Shown one piece after another: positions 7,992 through 16,729 of a stretch of DNA of 64,000 nucleotides (position 1 is its first letter; each line of letters opens with the position of its first letter). A model generated the notes under the pieces. That model was not told where the DNA came from, searched no databases, and worked only from the letters and a program-made list of their open reading frames with translations. Position numbers and translations under genes: made by a program. Source of the DNA: an uncultured Flavobacteriaceae bacterium (GTDB taxonomy: Bacteria; Bacteroidota; Bacteroidia; Flavobacteriales; Flavobacteriaceae); NCBI GenBank assembly GCA_943789305.1, contig CALSTP010000001.1:1-64000 (forward strand). The letters run 5' to 3'.

Positions 7992-8784
7992 TTATTTAGT
8001 GTCATTAATTATAAGGTCTTCTAGATATTTTAAAATCTTTTTTCCCAATTCTATTTTATTTGGGAAAGGCTGCAAAGGTGTATTTTGTGCACTACCCCAA
8101 ATTACATTTGTTTTAAAACCATCAAGGTTTAATCGGTAGTGCTCAATTAAATATTCTGGTTGCTTCCGATTTGGAGATAACCTCCCTTTTTTGGTATGTA
8201 TTGTTTTTATAAAATCTAATGGTAATAATTCTAAATTTGATTTTTTTAGAGACATCAATATTAGATCGGGCTTTATTTCAAGAATTAACTTTTTCCATAG
8301 CTCAAAACCATCCTTTGACAGAATGTTTTTTTGTTCAGGTTTTAGACTGGACCACGTTGGGCTCGTTGCTAGTGGACTACAAATATCTGTATGAATAGCT
8401 CTGTTTTTATGAGAGCCGCCATAATAACATGTTCCTAGGCCATTTAGCATAGGCAGGAATCCGCTTTTACTTACGTTTTGTGTACCAAACCATCTTTTGT
8501 ATGGTTTGTTCTTAAAATAGCTGTTTAGTGATAAATAAAGTGTTTCAGTTGTGTTTTTGTACTCAGGAAAACGAACATAACTAAGGTCAGAAATTTTTTA
8601 ATTCTTTAAATTCTGCATCAGATGGATTTAATGCAGCGGTTATAACCTTAAAATCAGATTTGAAGTAATCACAGATATCTCCAAAATATAAAATTGGTAA
8701 ACTTGGTTTAAGCACAAAATCTAATTCACACGACTCACTGTAATGATTTAATGCTTCTTTTAAAAGGTCATTACTAATTTTCAT
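7992..8784 (-). pseudogene. Frameshifted gene resembling the uracil-DNA glycosylase superfamily
   Basis: Two open readings belong to one gene. The first, from the ATG ending at 8784, contains FGDICDYF and ALNPSDAEF, then stops at 8587. The next frame continues without a gap: DLSYVRFPEY, then YLSLNSYF, PYKRWFG, KSGFLPMLNGLG, HTDICSPLATSPTWS, and PDLILMSLKK through to the stop at 7992. The shift lies in the A/T run at 8591-8600. Removing one base there joins both parts into a protein of about 263 residues. The N-P-S motif and the H-T-D-x-x-S-P-L-A-T segment recall UDG-superfamily enzymes that remove damaged bases, but I cannot confirm the family. It is either a decayed gene, a phase-variable gene or a sequencing error. 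Confidence 0.6.
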
Positions 8785-8801
8785 TTGATTTATATTTCTC
8801 T

Positions 8802-9615
8802 CTATTCTTTTCTTATTTCTTCAAATTGTTTAGTAATCTCATTCAAATCAGTTGAGTTACTAATTTCTCTTTCTTCACCCCACTCTGTATCATCATAATC
8901 ATAATCATCATCATCAAGTTCTTTTCCATTTAAAACAATAAAGGAATCAACTTCTTCTCTATCGTAATCACCAAATTCTTCTTCCCAATTATTTTCAAAT
9001 ATGGAAAAACATAAAAAATCCACTCCCTATTCCCTTACCATCTTTGTAAATTGTTATATTCTGCTCTGTTAACTGATAAAAATCATCTATTTCTTTCTCA
9101 AGTTTATTTGATTTAGAAGATGGGGGTTCTACATCACCATCTTTAAAATATGTCGCTGTTTTTAACTCCCCGTTCTCATTGTATTCTTTGATTAATTCAT
9201 CCAGTTTGCCTTCTTTCCAATTTGACCTCTATATATAATACCCCGTTTTCGTGATATTCTTTGGTTAAACCATCTTGTTTTATCCTCTTCAAAGTATGTC
9301 TCTAATTTAACCTTACCATTTTCATAAAATTGTTCATATTTACCGTGTTTTAATCCGTCTTTGAAAGTACATTCCAGCTTTAATTCTCCATTTTCATGAA
9401 GTCTAAATCCTACTCCGGTAAACGGCCTGCCTTTGAAGTGAGTGACAATTCCAACGTCTTCCATCTTATCTAGATTAACTCTAGAAAATATTTATTCCGC
9501 TTTTGCCATTGCCCTTCAGAATATTATTGATTCCGATAGCAGAACAGAGATTAATAATAATTAACCAAACAATAAATTGCAGGTTCTTTTTAATGCTTTT
9601 TACGTTGTTTACATA
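8802..9615 (-). pseudogene. Multiply frameshifted MORN/YwqK-type repeat protein
   Basis: The frames on this strand, read in turn, form one protein. It starts with a hydrophobic anchor (LQFIVWLIIINLCSAIG), then three or four repeats of the type ENGELKLE-x-FKDGLKHGKY, YENGKVKLETYF, DGLTKEYHENG, and IKEYNENGELKTATYFKDG. It ends in a Lys/Glu-rich linker and a very acidic tail (DDDDYDYDDTEWGEE). Each change of frame is cured by removing one base, at about 9485-9488, 9278-9281, 9219-9220 and 9005-9009. Such Y-x-E-N-G-x-x-x-x-x-x-x-x-x-G repeats are found in proteins labelled YwqK antitoxins or MORN-like. The longest intact piece is 9192-9464. No normal start codon was found for the anchor. As it stands the gene cannot make the full product. 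Confidence 0.6.
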
Positions 9616-9775
9616 CCTCTTGGTTGCTTAATTTTTCGAGCACTAACATAGCGTGTTTGTCCAGAGCACCTTTCCTTTTATCGGTAGACTTGTTGTAATC
9701 TCTTAGTGAAAGTTCAAATATACTTCTTTGATTATCTTTTTCCTTTCTGTAAGGTAACCTGCTAATTTTAACTCC
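9590..9775 (-). pseudogene. Gene remnant with coding character, no start codon
   Basis: An open stretch of 61 codons reads KISRLPYRKEKDNQRSIF, then ELSLRDYNKSTDKRKGALDK, and ends in RKKH before a stop. It has protein-like composition but no ATG near its beginning and an in-frame stop just upstream; a neighbouring frame continues upstream as IEELKLAGY. It overlaps the start of the anchor of the broken repeat gene. It is probably the 3' end of another decayed gene. No family is recognised. Confidence 0.35.
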
Positions 9776-9914
9776 TCAATTGTCTATAGGTATTTTGACA
9801 CTTTTATTTGATTTTAAATTATACCTAAACTTACTAAATCCATATCAGAAAATTATAAGATGTTCTTAAAGCATGAGCTTATTTAACTTTTGTATATTGA
9901 AATAAATTAGATTT
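9776..9914. other. AT-rich leader before the M23 lipoprotein gene
   Basis: No convincing coding sequence was seen. The segment TTAACTTTTGTATATTG at about 9880-9898 resembles a Bacteroidetes -7 region and could drive the gene starting at 9915. The match to TAnnTTTG is not exact. Confidence 0.25.
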
Positions 9915-10589
9915 ATGAAAAAGCTAATTCTTTTTTTACTGTTAGTCCCTGTTGTTTCTTGTTCAAGTGATGATGAAGAAACCTTCTGTATTGATTTAAG
10001 TTTGGGCGTAAATTGTTCAGGAGCTGAATACATTAAAAACTCCGATTCATCATACGTTCTTCCTTGGGAAATAGGGGAAACATTTAGAATTGGCCAGGGT
10101 AATTGTACAAATGGGTCACATAGTGAGGGCTCTTATAGTCAGTTTGCATATGATATATCAATGCCTATTGGAACTAATATACATGCAATTCAATCAGGTG
10201 TAGTTTTGAGGGTTGTAGAAAATTTTGACGATGTGGAAGATGGAGTCAACGATGTAAGCTTAATTGATGAGGCAAATTTCATTGAAATTGAACATTCAGA
10301 TGGCACAATAGCATCGTATGTTCATTTAACAAAAAATGGAGCACTTAAGAAAGAAGGAGATATTGTGATTCAAGGAGAGTCCATAGCATTAAGCGGAAAC
10401 TCAGGATGGAGTTCAGGGCCTCATCTTCATTTTCAATTAAATAAATGTATTGATACAGACCCTCGTGAAAATTATATATGGTATTCTTGTAATTCGATAC
10501 CTCTTACCTTTAAAAACACTTCCGAACATTGTTTTGGTTTACTAGATTATAATTTTAAACCGGAGGGATATACAGCAAATTCATTTTAA
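9915..10589 (+). CDS. M23 metallopeptidase-like lipoprotein
   Basis: A 224-residue protein with a lipoprotein signal: hydrophobic LILFLLLVPVV, then lipobox cysteine C16. The LytM/M23 zinc site is present: H69 and D80 in the H-(x)10-D spacing, H137 in SYVHL, and the H-x-H pair H170/H172 in GPHLHF. M23 peptidases cut peptidoglycan cross-bridges or stems. Here it would act from the membrane on the cell wall or on an external target. The domain fills nearly the whole protein and there is no LysM or coiled-coil partner. Several cysteines in the mature part suggest disulfides. The stop is followed in the same frame by a DUF285 fragment, so the two may once have been joined or brought together by a deletion. 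Confidence 0.88.
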   Translation: MKKLILFLLLVPVVSCSSDDEETFCIDLSLGVNCSGAEYIKNSDSSYVLPWEIGETFRIGQGNCTNGSHSEGSYSQFAYDISMPIGTNIHAIQSGVVLRVVENFDDVEDGVNDVSLIDEANFIEIEHSDGTIASYVHLTKNGALKKEGDIVIQGESIALSGNSGWSSGPHLHFQLNKCIDTDPRENYIWYSCNSIPLTFKNTSEHCFGLLDYNFKPEGYTANSF

Positions 10590-10907
10590 AACGAATTATG
10601 GATACTGGGAATGTTTTACAACTCAAAAGTATTCAATCAAAACATTGGAAATTGGAATACCTCAAACGTAACAGTCCTTATGCATATGTTTTTATTTGCT
10701 GAATCTTTCAATCAACCCATAGCAAACTGGGATGTTTCAAGTGTAACCAATATGAATGGTATGTTTGGTGGTGCAACTAATTTTAATCAAGACTTAACCA
10801 ATAGGTGTGTTCCTAATTTTCAATCTGAGCCTGATGATGAATTTTCTAGTGGTTCAGCCCTAACAGAAGCCAATAAACCTATATGGGGGACTTGTCCTAG
10901 TGATTAA
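10590..10907 (+). pseudogene. DUF285 (BspA-type) repeat fragment
   Basis: A fragment of 105 codons open from the stop of the M23 gene, in the same frame. It begins [12 protein letters not shown] and then gives two DUF285 repeats ([34 protein letters not shown]) plus a capping segment ending [16 protein letters not shown]. The same cap appears after the repeats of the large lipoprotein at 12057-16037 ([12 protein letters not shown]). The fragment has no signal peptide, and the ATG at 10611 lies inside a repeat. It is most likely the tail of a second BspA-like gene whose front was lost. Gene conversion or duplication with the intact copy 4 kb away is possible. Confidence 0.7.
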
Positions 10908-11359
10908 TTACAGGTATATCATTTCCATCAGTTTCAGTTACTTCTTTTAAATTAAAAGACAAAGAGTTATGCCGAAGTAAGGGTGAGATAATTAAGAAAA
11001 AACACAAACCACAACTTCTAACTTATTACAACAAAGGAAAGGTAAATCAAAAAATTTGTTTGAGTTATTTTGCTACCATTCTTTACGATGTAGATACACT
11101 AGATACTTTGGTTATGTTTATAGTATGTATGCCAAATGGTGAGTTAGAACGAACTTATACAACGGATGTATCATCTGCGGGTAAAAATGATGGGAAAGCA
11201 AGATTTAGATTTACTAATACTATGAAATTTAGATTACTAGGTGAAAAGGATTATAGAGTAAAAGTAATCGTATTTAAAGATGATATGGATGAATCATACA
11301 GAAAAAAATTAATTTTTTTTGAAGATATACACTCAAAACAATCTATAAATGATAATTAG
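10904..11359 (+). CDS. Hypothetical protein without a normal start codon
   Basis: A frame open for 151 codons between stops at 10901 and 11357. The second part looks like a beta-rich globular domain ([42 protein letters not shown]). No ATG occurs before the domain begins; TTG at 11060 would give a 99-residue product and would cut off a part that looks continuous ([15 protein letters not shown]). It is probably the C-terminal end of a damaged gene, or it uses a rare start. No family is recognised and no signal peptide is seen. Confidence 0.35.
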   Translation, partial: LITGISFPSVSVTSFKLKDKELCRSKGEIIKKKHKPQLLTYYNKGKVNQKICLSYFATILYDVDTLDTLVMFIVCMPNGELERTYTTDVSSAGKNDGKARFRFTNTMKFRLLGEKDYRVKVIVFKDDMDESYRKKLIFFEDIHSKQSINDN

Positions 11360-11391
11360 TTCAAACTTTGAACTTATTTTTTTCTGGTTAA

Positions 11392-11472
11392 GGTTTTTAC
11401 TTTAATCCACCTGACGAAAACCCTATATATGAAGGTGGTTTACCATTTTGGCTTGGATGGGGCAAAGTTTAA
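11392..11472 (+). pseudogene. Short coding remnant
   Basis: Twenty-six codons read GFYFNPPDENPIYEGG and then LPFWLGWGKV before a stop. The aromatic and Gly/Pro-rich composition looks like the end of a real protein, but no start or upstream continuation was found. It sits between two orphan genes in the decayed region. No family can be given. Confidence 0.25.
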
Positions 11473-11518
11473 TACGGTTGAACAAATTATATTTGATGAT
11501 ATGATCCGTTTGGGACAT

Positions 11519-11854
11519 TTAATCTGTAAGTCGATATAGTGTTTTTGTTTTTACTCCATCAAAATGGTTTACTTTATCGTTGTTTAGGATTTCGAAATAT
11601 TGTTTCTTTTTTTTGGTGCCAACAATCCTCCAATATATTTTTTTATTTTCATCATCATACTTTAAGATTTCCACTCCAGAGATATATCCTCCTTCTGGAA
11701 TCTCAAACATTAAAAGATCATCTTTAAATATTAAATCAAAACATTCCTCTTTGTACTTTTCACACCATGTTCCATTTAAAAACTTTTCTACTTCAAATTG
11801 TTGTAAAGAAGAGCTAGTAAAAGTTGTTATAATTATCGCAAAAATTGTTTTCAT
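11519..11854 (-). CDS. Small secreted hypothetical protein
   Basis: A 111-residue protein starting with a short hydrophobic leader (TIFAIIITTFTSSS) that may be a signal peptide. The rest is a compact beta-rich domain with two cysteines close together (GTWCEKYKEECFDLIF), suggesting a disulfide or a lipocalin-like or copper-chaperone-like fold. It recalls small flavobacterial secreted proteins but no family is identified. It is a single gene on the minus strand between orphan plus-strand genes. The plus-strand open readings over it are low-complexity shadows. Confidence 0.55.
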   Translation of the reverse strand: MKTIFAIIITTFTSSSLQQFEVEKFLNGTWCEKYKEECFDLIFKDDLLMFEIPEGGYISGVEILKYDDENKKIYWRIVGTKKKKQYFEILNNDKVNHFDGVKTKTLYRLTD

Positions 11855-11876
11855 AAATAAATCTTTTTTAATTTAA

Positions 11877-12056
11877 AGGTAGCAAATAAGTTGCTTTTTG
11901 CAACAATTTCGCCACTTAAGCTGATTATGTAAATTTTTTAAGAGATAAACTTTGTCAATTTATAAGAGATTCGAGTTTTTAATGTTAAACTTTGTAGTAT
12001 AAATTGTAATTTAGGATTATGATTAACATTAAACAGTAATAAATAAATCTGTCAAA
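11877..12056. promoter_or_regulatory. Leader of the large surface lipoprotein with a repeated TAAACTTTG element
   Basis: The AT-rich stretch before the gene at 12057 contains the string TAAACTTTGT twice, near 11947 and 11996, about 49 bp apart. Each resembles the -7 element TAnnTTTG with one extra base between the halves. They could be tandem promoters or a regulator site. The rest shows no coding sequence. Confidence 0.3.
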
Positions 12057-15000
12057 ATGAGAAAAGCTTCCATCTTCATTCTTTTTCTACTTTTAGCCTG
12101 TTCAAAGGATTCTGCTGTTCCAGAAGAACCAGCAACTGTTAATTATACTGTTGCAGTATCGGCATCTGATGGAGGTGTTGTAAATTCTACTGGAGGTTCA
12201 TATGCTCAAAACGCAACGATAACTCTAACTGCTACTGCAGCAGATGGGTTTGTATTTTCGGGATGGTCTGGTGATGTTACAGGAACTACAAATCCTTTAT
12301 CGTATTCAGTTACTGCTAATGCATCCATAGTTGCAAATTTCACTCGTTCAAGTTATAGTTTTAATCTCCAAACCAGTGGTCAGGGTTCTGTGGCAGAAGA
12401 ACTTGTTAGTTCAGCAAAATCTAAAACTGATTATGAATCTGGGAGTACGGTTCGTTTGACAGCAACTCCAGAAGCGGGATGGTTGTTTTACAGATGGGAA
12501 GGTTTAGCTAGAGGGTTTATTGACGCTGCTACAGGTCAGGAAGAAGTGTCTGTAGACTTTGATAACCCTATTGAAGTTGAGGTTAATAGTTCAATCAATG
12601 CCACAGGAACATTTGAACAAATTATAACCGAAGATGACAATCCGACAAGTGGAGTTGGTAAATGGAAGATTAGAAAAAAATCTGTAAGCTCAAAATCAGA
12701 TAAATCACTATTAGTTGACTGTGATATTACTGAAATAATTTTCAGAACCGATGCAACGTTTTCTATTTTCACATCAACAGCAACAATTTCAGGTCAGTAT
12801 GTTTTTGATTCAAATACATCCATTAGTTTGTCACAATCAAACTCACCCTTTGGGACAATAACGAACATTGTAATCTCCAATAGCTTTATTAGTTTTTCAA
12901 TCGATATTAATAATGGATGTAATGATGATTTAGATGGAGATAAAGATGATGATTACATAGAGAGTGAAGACCCAATTACTGGGACAGTAGCCTCAGCAAC
13001 TTGTACAATCACAAGTTCATTAGATAGCGGCTCAGAAACTCAAACAGTAACACAAACTAGCTCCATACAAGATATTGTGTATTCTTTCACTACAACTTGT
13101 ACTGAAACATTGTCTGCGAGTGCTGATAATCTTCCACCGGGAGTAACGATGACTTTTAATAACAATCAAGCTACTATAAGCGGAGCACCATCTGGTAACG
13201 CATCAGGAACTTATGATTACACAATTGTTGTAACGGCTCCTAATATAGCTACTTCCGTGAGTGGTCAAATTAGTGTTGGAGAAATCTGTACTTCAGCTTC
13301 AATTGAATTAGTTTATGAACCAAATAATACACTTGGACAAGGCTCAAATAATCAAATTATTACCTTAGGAAATTCTTTAGCTTCAATTAATTACCAATTA
13401 ACCACAAATTGTCCTCCAGATGCAAATGGCAGTTCATTAAACTCATCTGCTGAAGGACTTCCAGAAGGAGTTAATTACAGTTTCTCTGGACAAAATAATA
13501 CTATACTTATTAGTGGTACTCCAACAACTCTAGGAACATATACTTATAGTTTAACCTATTATAACAATCAAACCATTCAAAGCTCAACAGTTTCTGCTTC
13601 AGTAACTGGTCAAATTACTGTATTAGCAGACACTACAACAAGTACCTCAACAACAGCTTGCTCAATTTCAGGTGTTTTACAAAATGGCAGTGGCCAATCA
13701 TCACAAAATGTCAATTCTGGACAAGCAATACAAGCGATTGGATACGACATAACTTCTAATTGCCAAGTATTGAGCGCTCAGGCATATAATCTTCCACCAG
13801 GAATTACTATGAGCACCAACTTTCAAGAAGCAGCCAATAGTAATACTTTAAATATTTCAGGAACACTAACTTCAAGTGCTTCAGGGACCTACAATTATGA
13901 TATAGTTGTATCAGAGGCATCAACTACAAATTCAATTACCCTTTCTGGAACAATTACAGTTGCTAGCTCAGTAACTTCTAACTCAGGAAACATCTATTTT
14001 GAAAATGGAACTTGTAAATGTCCAAATGCAACAGTTGGAGAGACCGCTGATATTAATGGAGTTACTTATACTGTAGTTGATAACTCATCAATTTCAGTGC
14101 AAATAGCTAATGGTAATGTGAATTTGTGTACTACTCTAGTTACCAGTATGGCTGATCTTTTTCAAGATAATACCTCATTTAATTTGGATATAGGCTTTTG
14201 GGATGTTTCTAGAGTAACTAATATGTCATATATGTTTTTCAATGCATCTTCTTTTAATCAAAACATTAGTAATTGGAACATTTCAAATGCTGGTTACATT
14301 GATAATTTATTTAATGGGGCAACTGCATTTAATCAAGATATTGGAGGGTGGAATACATCTAATGTAATTGGAATGTCAGGGGTTTTTGATTCTGCTGAGA
14401 ATTTTAACCAAGATATCAGTAATTGGAATACTTCCTCTGTCAACAATATGGAAAGTTTATTTTTTGGTGCATTTTTATTTAATCAAGATATCAGCGGCTG
14501 GGATGTTACTGGTGTTACAGATATGTCTAATATGTTCAGAGCAGCTCGAGCATTTAATCAAAACATAGGAAACTGGGATACTTCAAATGTTACTGATATG
14601 ACAGAAATGTTTAGAAATGCTGATGAATTTAATCAGAATATTAACGCTTGGAATGTATCTGCTGTAACTAATATGAGTGGAATGTTTAGAGGTACTACCG
14701 TATTTAATCAAGACATAAGCAATTGGGATACGTCATCTGTTACTGATATGAGCAATATGTTTAATACAGCAACATCATTTAAACAAGACATAGGAGGCTG
14801 GGATACATCTAATGTAACTAATATGGGTAGTATGTTTGTCTCAACAAATTCAACTCCAAATATTGGTGGTTGGGACGTGTCAAGTGTAACAGAAATGGGA
14901 GGGATGTTTTACAACGCAAACTTTTTAAATGATGATATAAGTTCCTGGGATACATCTAATGTAACTAATATGGAAAGTATGTTTAGAGACGCTGGAGCAT

Positions 15001-16037
15001 TTAATCAAAATATTGGTAATTGGGATACTTCTGCTGTTACAGATATGGGTCGTATGTTTCGAGGAGCTCCAAATTTTAATCAAGATTTAAAAGGATGGTG
15101 TGTGAATAATATTTTATCTGAACCTGAGCTTTTCACAAATGAAACCTCAGCCCTTACAGAAGCCAACAAACCGCTATGGGGTAAAGAGTTTACAGTAGCA
15201 CTTACGACTGGTTCTGATTTACAAACAGCAACAGTAGCAACAGCTATTGCAGACATAAAATATACAGCAACACCTATTTGTTCAGGTTCAATATCAGCTT
15301 CAGCTTCAGGCTTACCCTCTGGAGTAAGTATTGCATTTGCTAATAATGTTGCTACCATATCAGGAAGTACTAACGCAACAGGGACATTTGCTTATGCCTT
15401 AACTTTTACGGGAGTTTCAACTTCACAGGCAGTAACAGGGACGATAACGGTCAATGCAGCAGTAACTGCCGACACCACACCTCCTGTGATTTCATTATTA
15501 GGTTCTTCTACGATTAACCTAACTGTTGGGGATACTCTTACAGACCCTGGAGTTACTGCTACTGATGACGTGGATGGAGATGTTACACTTTCAATAACAG
15601 CTAGCGGAATAGTTGATACATCAACACCAGGTACATATGTAATTACCTATTCTGTAACAGATACTGCAGGAAATACAACTGCGGTTGACAGAACTATTAT
15701 TGTAAGCGCTGCTGCATCTTCTTATTCCATTTCAGTGACCGCTAGTTCTAATGCTGATTATACTTTATCAGGAACAGATGCTAATGGTGAAGTAAGCGGA
15801 AATGATGTTTCAATAACGATAAATGTAGGAGACACGCTGAACTTTAATGTTGATGCCTCCAGCCACCCATTCTACATAAAAACAGCTCAAGGAACAGGAA
15901 CCGATAATCAAGCAAGTGGAGTAAGTAATAATGGAGCTACAAACGGAACCGTAACTTGGACACCAACAACCGCAGGGACCTATTACTATCAATGTTCAGC
16001 ACACAATGGGATGTATGGAACAATTACAGTTCGATAA
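12057..16037 (+). CDS. Large multidomain surface lipoprotein: InlB-like repeats, DUF285 array, DUF5011-like domain and cupredoxin-like C-terminus
   Basis: A 1326-residue protein with a lipoprotein signal (FILFLLLAC, C15). In order: two InlB B-type repeats (about 28-97 and 98-188, with FSGWSGD-like cores), a Thr/Ser-rich region with three putative-Ig repeats (SGxPSGNASGTYDYTIVV type, about 310-660), then 12 full and one partial DUF285 repeats from about 708 to 1014. A further Ig-like unit and a DUF5011/HYR-like domain (SINLTVGDTLTDPGVTATDD type, about 1145-1220) follow. The last 100 residues look like a cupredoxin, with H1270, C1313, H1316 and M1319 in type 1 copper order (CSAHNGM). DUF285 proteins are adhesins of the BspA type. 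No T9SS C-terminal sorting domain follows. The copper domain could carry electrons or only be structural. Confidence 0.85.
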   Translation: MRKASIFILFLLLACSKDSAVPEEPATVNYTVAVSASDGGVVNSTGGSYAQNATITLTATAADGFVFSGWSGDVTGTTNPLSYSVTANASIVANFTRSSYSFNLQTSGQGSVAEELVSSAKSKTDYESGSTVRLTATPEAGWLFYRWEGLARGFIDAATGQEEVSVDFDNPIEVEVNSSINATGTFEQIITEDDNPTSGVGKWKIRKKSVSSKSDKSLLVDCDITEIIFRTDATFSIFTSTATISGQYVFDSNTSISLSQSNSPFGTITNIVISNSFISFSIDINNGCNDDLDGDKDDDYIESEDPITGTVASATCTITSSLDSGSETQTVTQTSSIQDIVYSFTTTCTETLSASADNLPPGVTMTFNNNQATISGAPSGNASGTYDYTIVVTAPNIATSVSGQISVGEICTSASIELVYEPNNTLGQGSNNQIITLGNSLASINYQLTTNCPPDANGSSLNSSAEGLPEGVNYSFSGQNNTILISGTPTTLGTYTYSLTYYNNQTIQSSTVSASVTGQITVLADTTTSTSTTACSISGVLQNGSGQSSQNVNSGQAIQAIGYDITSNCQVLSAQAYNLPPGITMSTNFQEAANSNTLNISGTLTSSASGTYNYDIVVSEASTTNSITLSGTITVASSVTSNSGNIYFENGTCKCPNATVGETADINGVTYTVVDNSSISVQIANGNVNLCTTLVTSMADLFQDNTSFNLDIGFWDVSRVTNMSYMFFNASSFNQNISNWNISNAGYIDNLFNGATAFNQDIGGWNTSNVIGMSGVFDSAENFNQDISNWNTSSVNNMESLFFGAFLFNQDISGWDVTGVTDMSNMFRAARAFNQNIGNWDTSNVTDMTEMFRNADEFNQNINAWNVSAVTNMSGMFRGTTVFNQDISNWDTSSVTDMSNMFNTATSFKQDIGGWDTSNVTNMGSMFVSTNSTPNIGGWDVSSVTEMGGMFYNANFLNDDISSWDTSNVTNMESMFRDAGAFNQNIGNWDTSAVTDMGRMFRGAPNFNQDLKGWCVNNILSEPELFTNETSALTEANKPLWGKEFTVALTTGSDLQTATVATAIADIKYTATPICSGSISASASGLPSGVSIAFANNVATISGSTNATGTFAYALTFTGVSTSQAVTGTITVNAAVTADTTPPVISLLGSSTINLTVGDTLTDPGVTATDDVDGDVTLSITASGIVDTSTPGTYVITYSVTDTAGNTTAVDRTIIVSAAASSYSISVTASSNADYTLSGTDANGEVSGNDVSITINVGDTLNFNVDASSHPFYIKTAQGTGTDNQASGVSNNGATNGTVTWTPTTAGTYYYQCSAHNGMYGTITVR
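14178..15100 (+). repeat. DUF285 repeat array, 75-bp period, 12 full copies
   Basis: Within the large lipoprotein gene, a 25-residue unit of the form FNQDISNWDTSxVTxMxxMF recurs 12 times without a gap, plus a partial unit (FNQDLKGWCVNN). One unit has 24 residues. The DNA period is therefore 75 bp. Copies are diverged at the DNA level, so it is an old repeat array under protein-level selection and not a fresh expansion. Two related units are found in the fragment at 10590-10907. Confidence 0.85.
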
Positions 16038-16045
16038 AAACGGTT

Positions 16046-16100
16046 TACCCTATTCTTTCTTTTATTAATGATCAATTAATGTTCCATAGAATAAGGGTAG
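16046..16100. terminator. Long imperfect hairpin after the surface lipoprotein gene
   Basis: The arm TACCCTATTCT at 16046 pairs with AGAATAAGGGTA ending near 16100, with one bulged base, around a 31-base loop that itself contains a small ATTAAT/ATTAAT inverted repeat. There is no strong T run after it, so it may be an RNA-stabilising hairpin more than a classical terminator. The rest of 16101-16324 shows no gene. Confidence 0.35.
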
Positions 16101-16324
16101 TAAAAAAGTCAATTCAAGAGTATTGTTTTTAGCTTCTTTTAGAAGTTTTATCATATTAAATTCTTTCTAGCCCTTAAAATACGGCAACCAATAAATTTAA
16201 GAGAATAACCCAAGTGGTTCTATCCAATTTTTTCATACCCACAAAAACCATAATTCTCTTTTGATTTGATAGGACTCAAAATAAAATTCGTATTTTAAAC
16301 ATTAATAATCATAAATCAATTAAA

Positions 16325-16729
16325 ATGAAAATCAAAACTATTTTTAAAATCAATATGGGGCTGCTTTTTTTACAGGTTTTACCCTTACTTATTTCTTTGT
16401 TTTCCCCAGAATTTAAAATGATGTTAATGTCAGACGGTTTCGGGGAGTCTGTCTCTCAGGATGCGGTCGTAATGTTTGAACAATTTGCCTTAGTATTGGG
16501 ATTGATCGTAATTGGAATAATTGCCTTCCTTTATGGAGCATTATCTTTCAACGATCTTGATACTCTAAAAAGAGTATCTTTTTTGTTTTTTGCTTTATCT
16601 GGTTTTTTTGCTCTACCCGATCTGATAAATGTGTTTACAGGTCAGCCAACAGCTCCTGCACCAGTAATCTTTATGGGATTGGTGTGTTTAGGGTTATTTT
16701 ATTACGGATCTAAAAAAGGAACCATTTAA
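16325..16729 (+). CDS. Small membrane protein of unknown function
   Basis: A 134-residue protein with four hydrophobic segments (about 10-26, 54-74, 83-98 and 112-127), so an integral inner-membrane protein. It contains a Pro-rich loop (TGQPTAPAPV). No family was recognised. It stands alone, with 287 bp of non-coding sequence before it and 265 bp after it, so it probably has its own promoter. Confidence 0.6.
   Translation: MKIKTIFKINMGLLFLQVLPLLISLFSPEFKMMLMSDGFGESVSQDAVVMFEQFALVLGLIVIGIIAFLYGALSFNDLDTLKRVSFLFFALSGFFALPDLINVFTGQPTAPAPVIFMGLVCLGLFYYGSKKGTI

Noticed and set aside
7885..8394. Plus-strand open frames over the nuclease and UDG-like genes
   Set aside because: Low-complexity readings with no recognisable motif, opposite to genes with clear motifs.
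5813..12056. A prophage or conjugative element as the source of the islet
   Set aside because: No integrase, transposase, phage structural gene, inverted terminal repeats or attachment-site duplication was found. It looks like a decayed accessory zone.
14178..15100. A regular 75-bp repeat that could suggest a CRISPR array
   Set aside because: The repeats are diverged, have no spacers and encode DUF285 units in one continuous frame.
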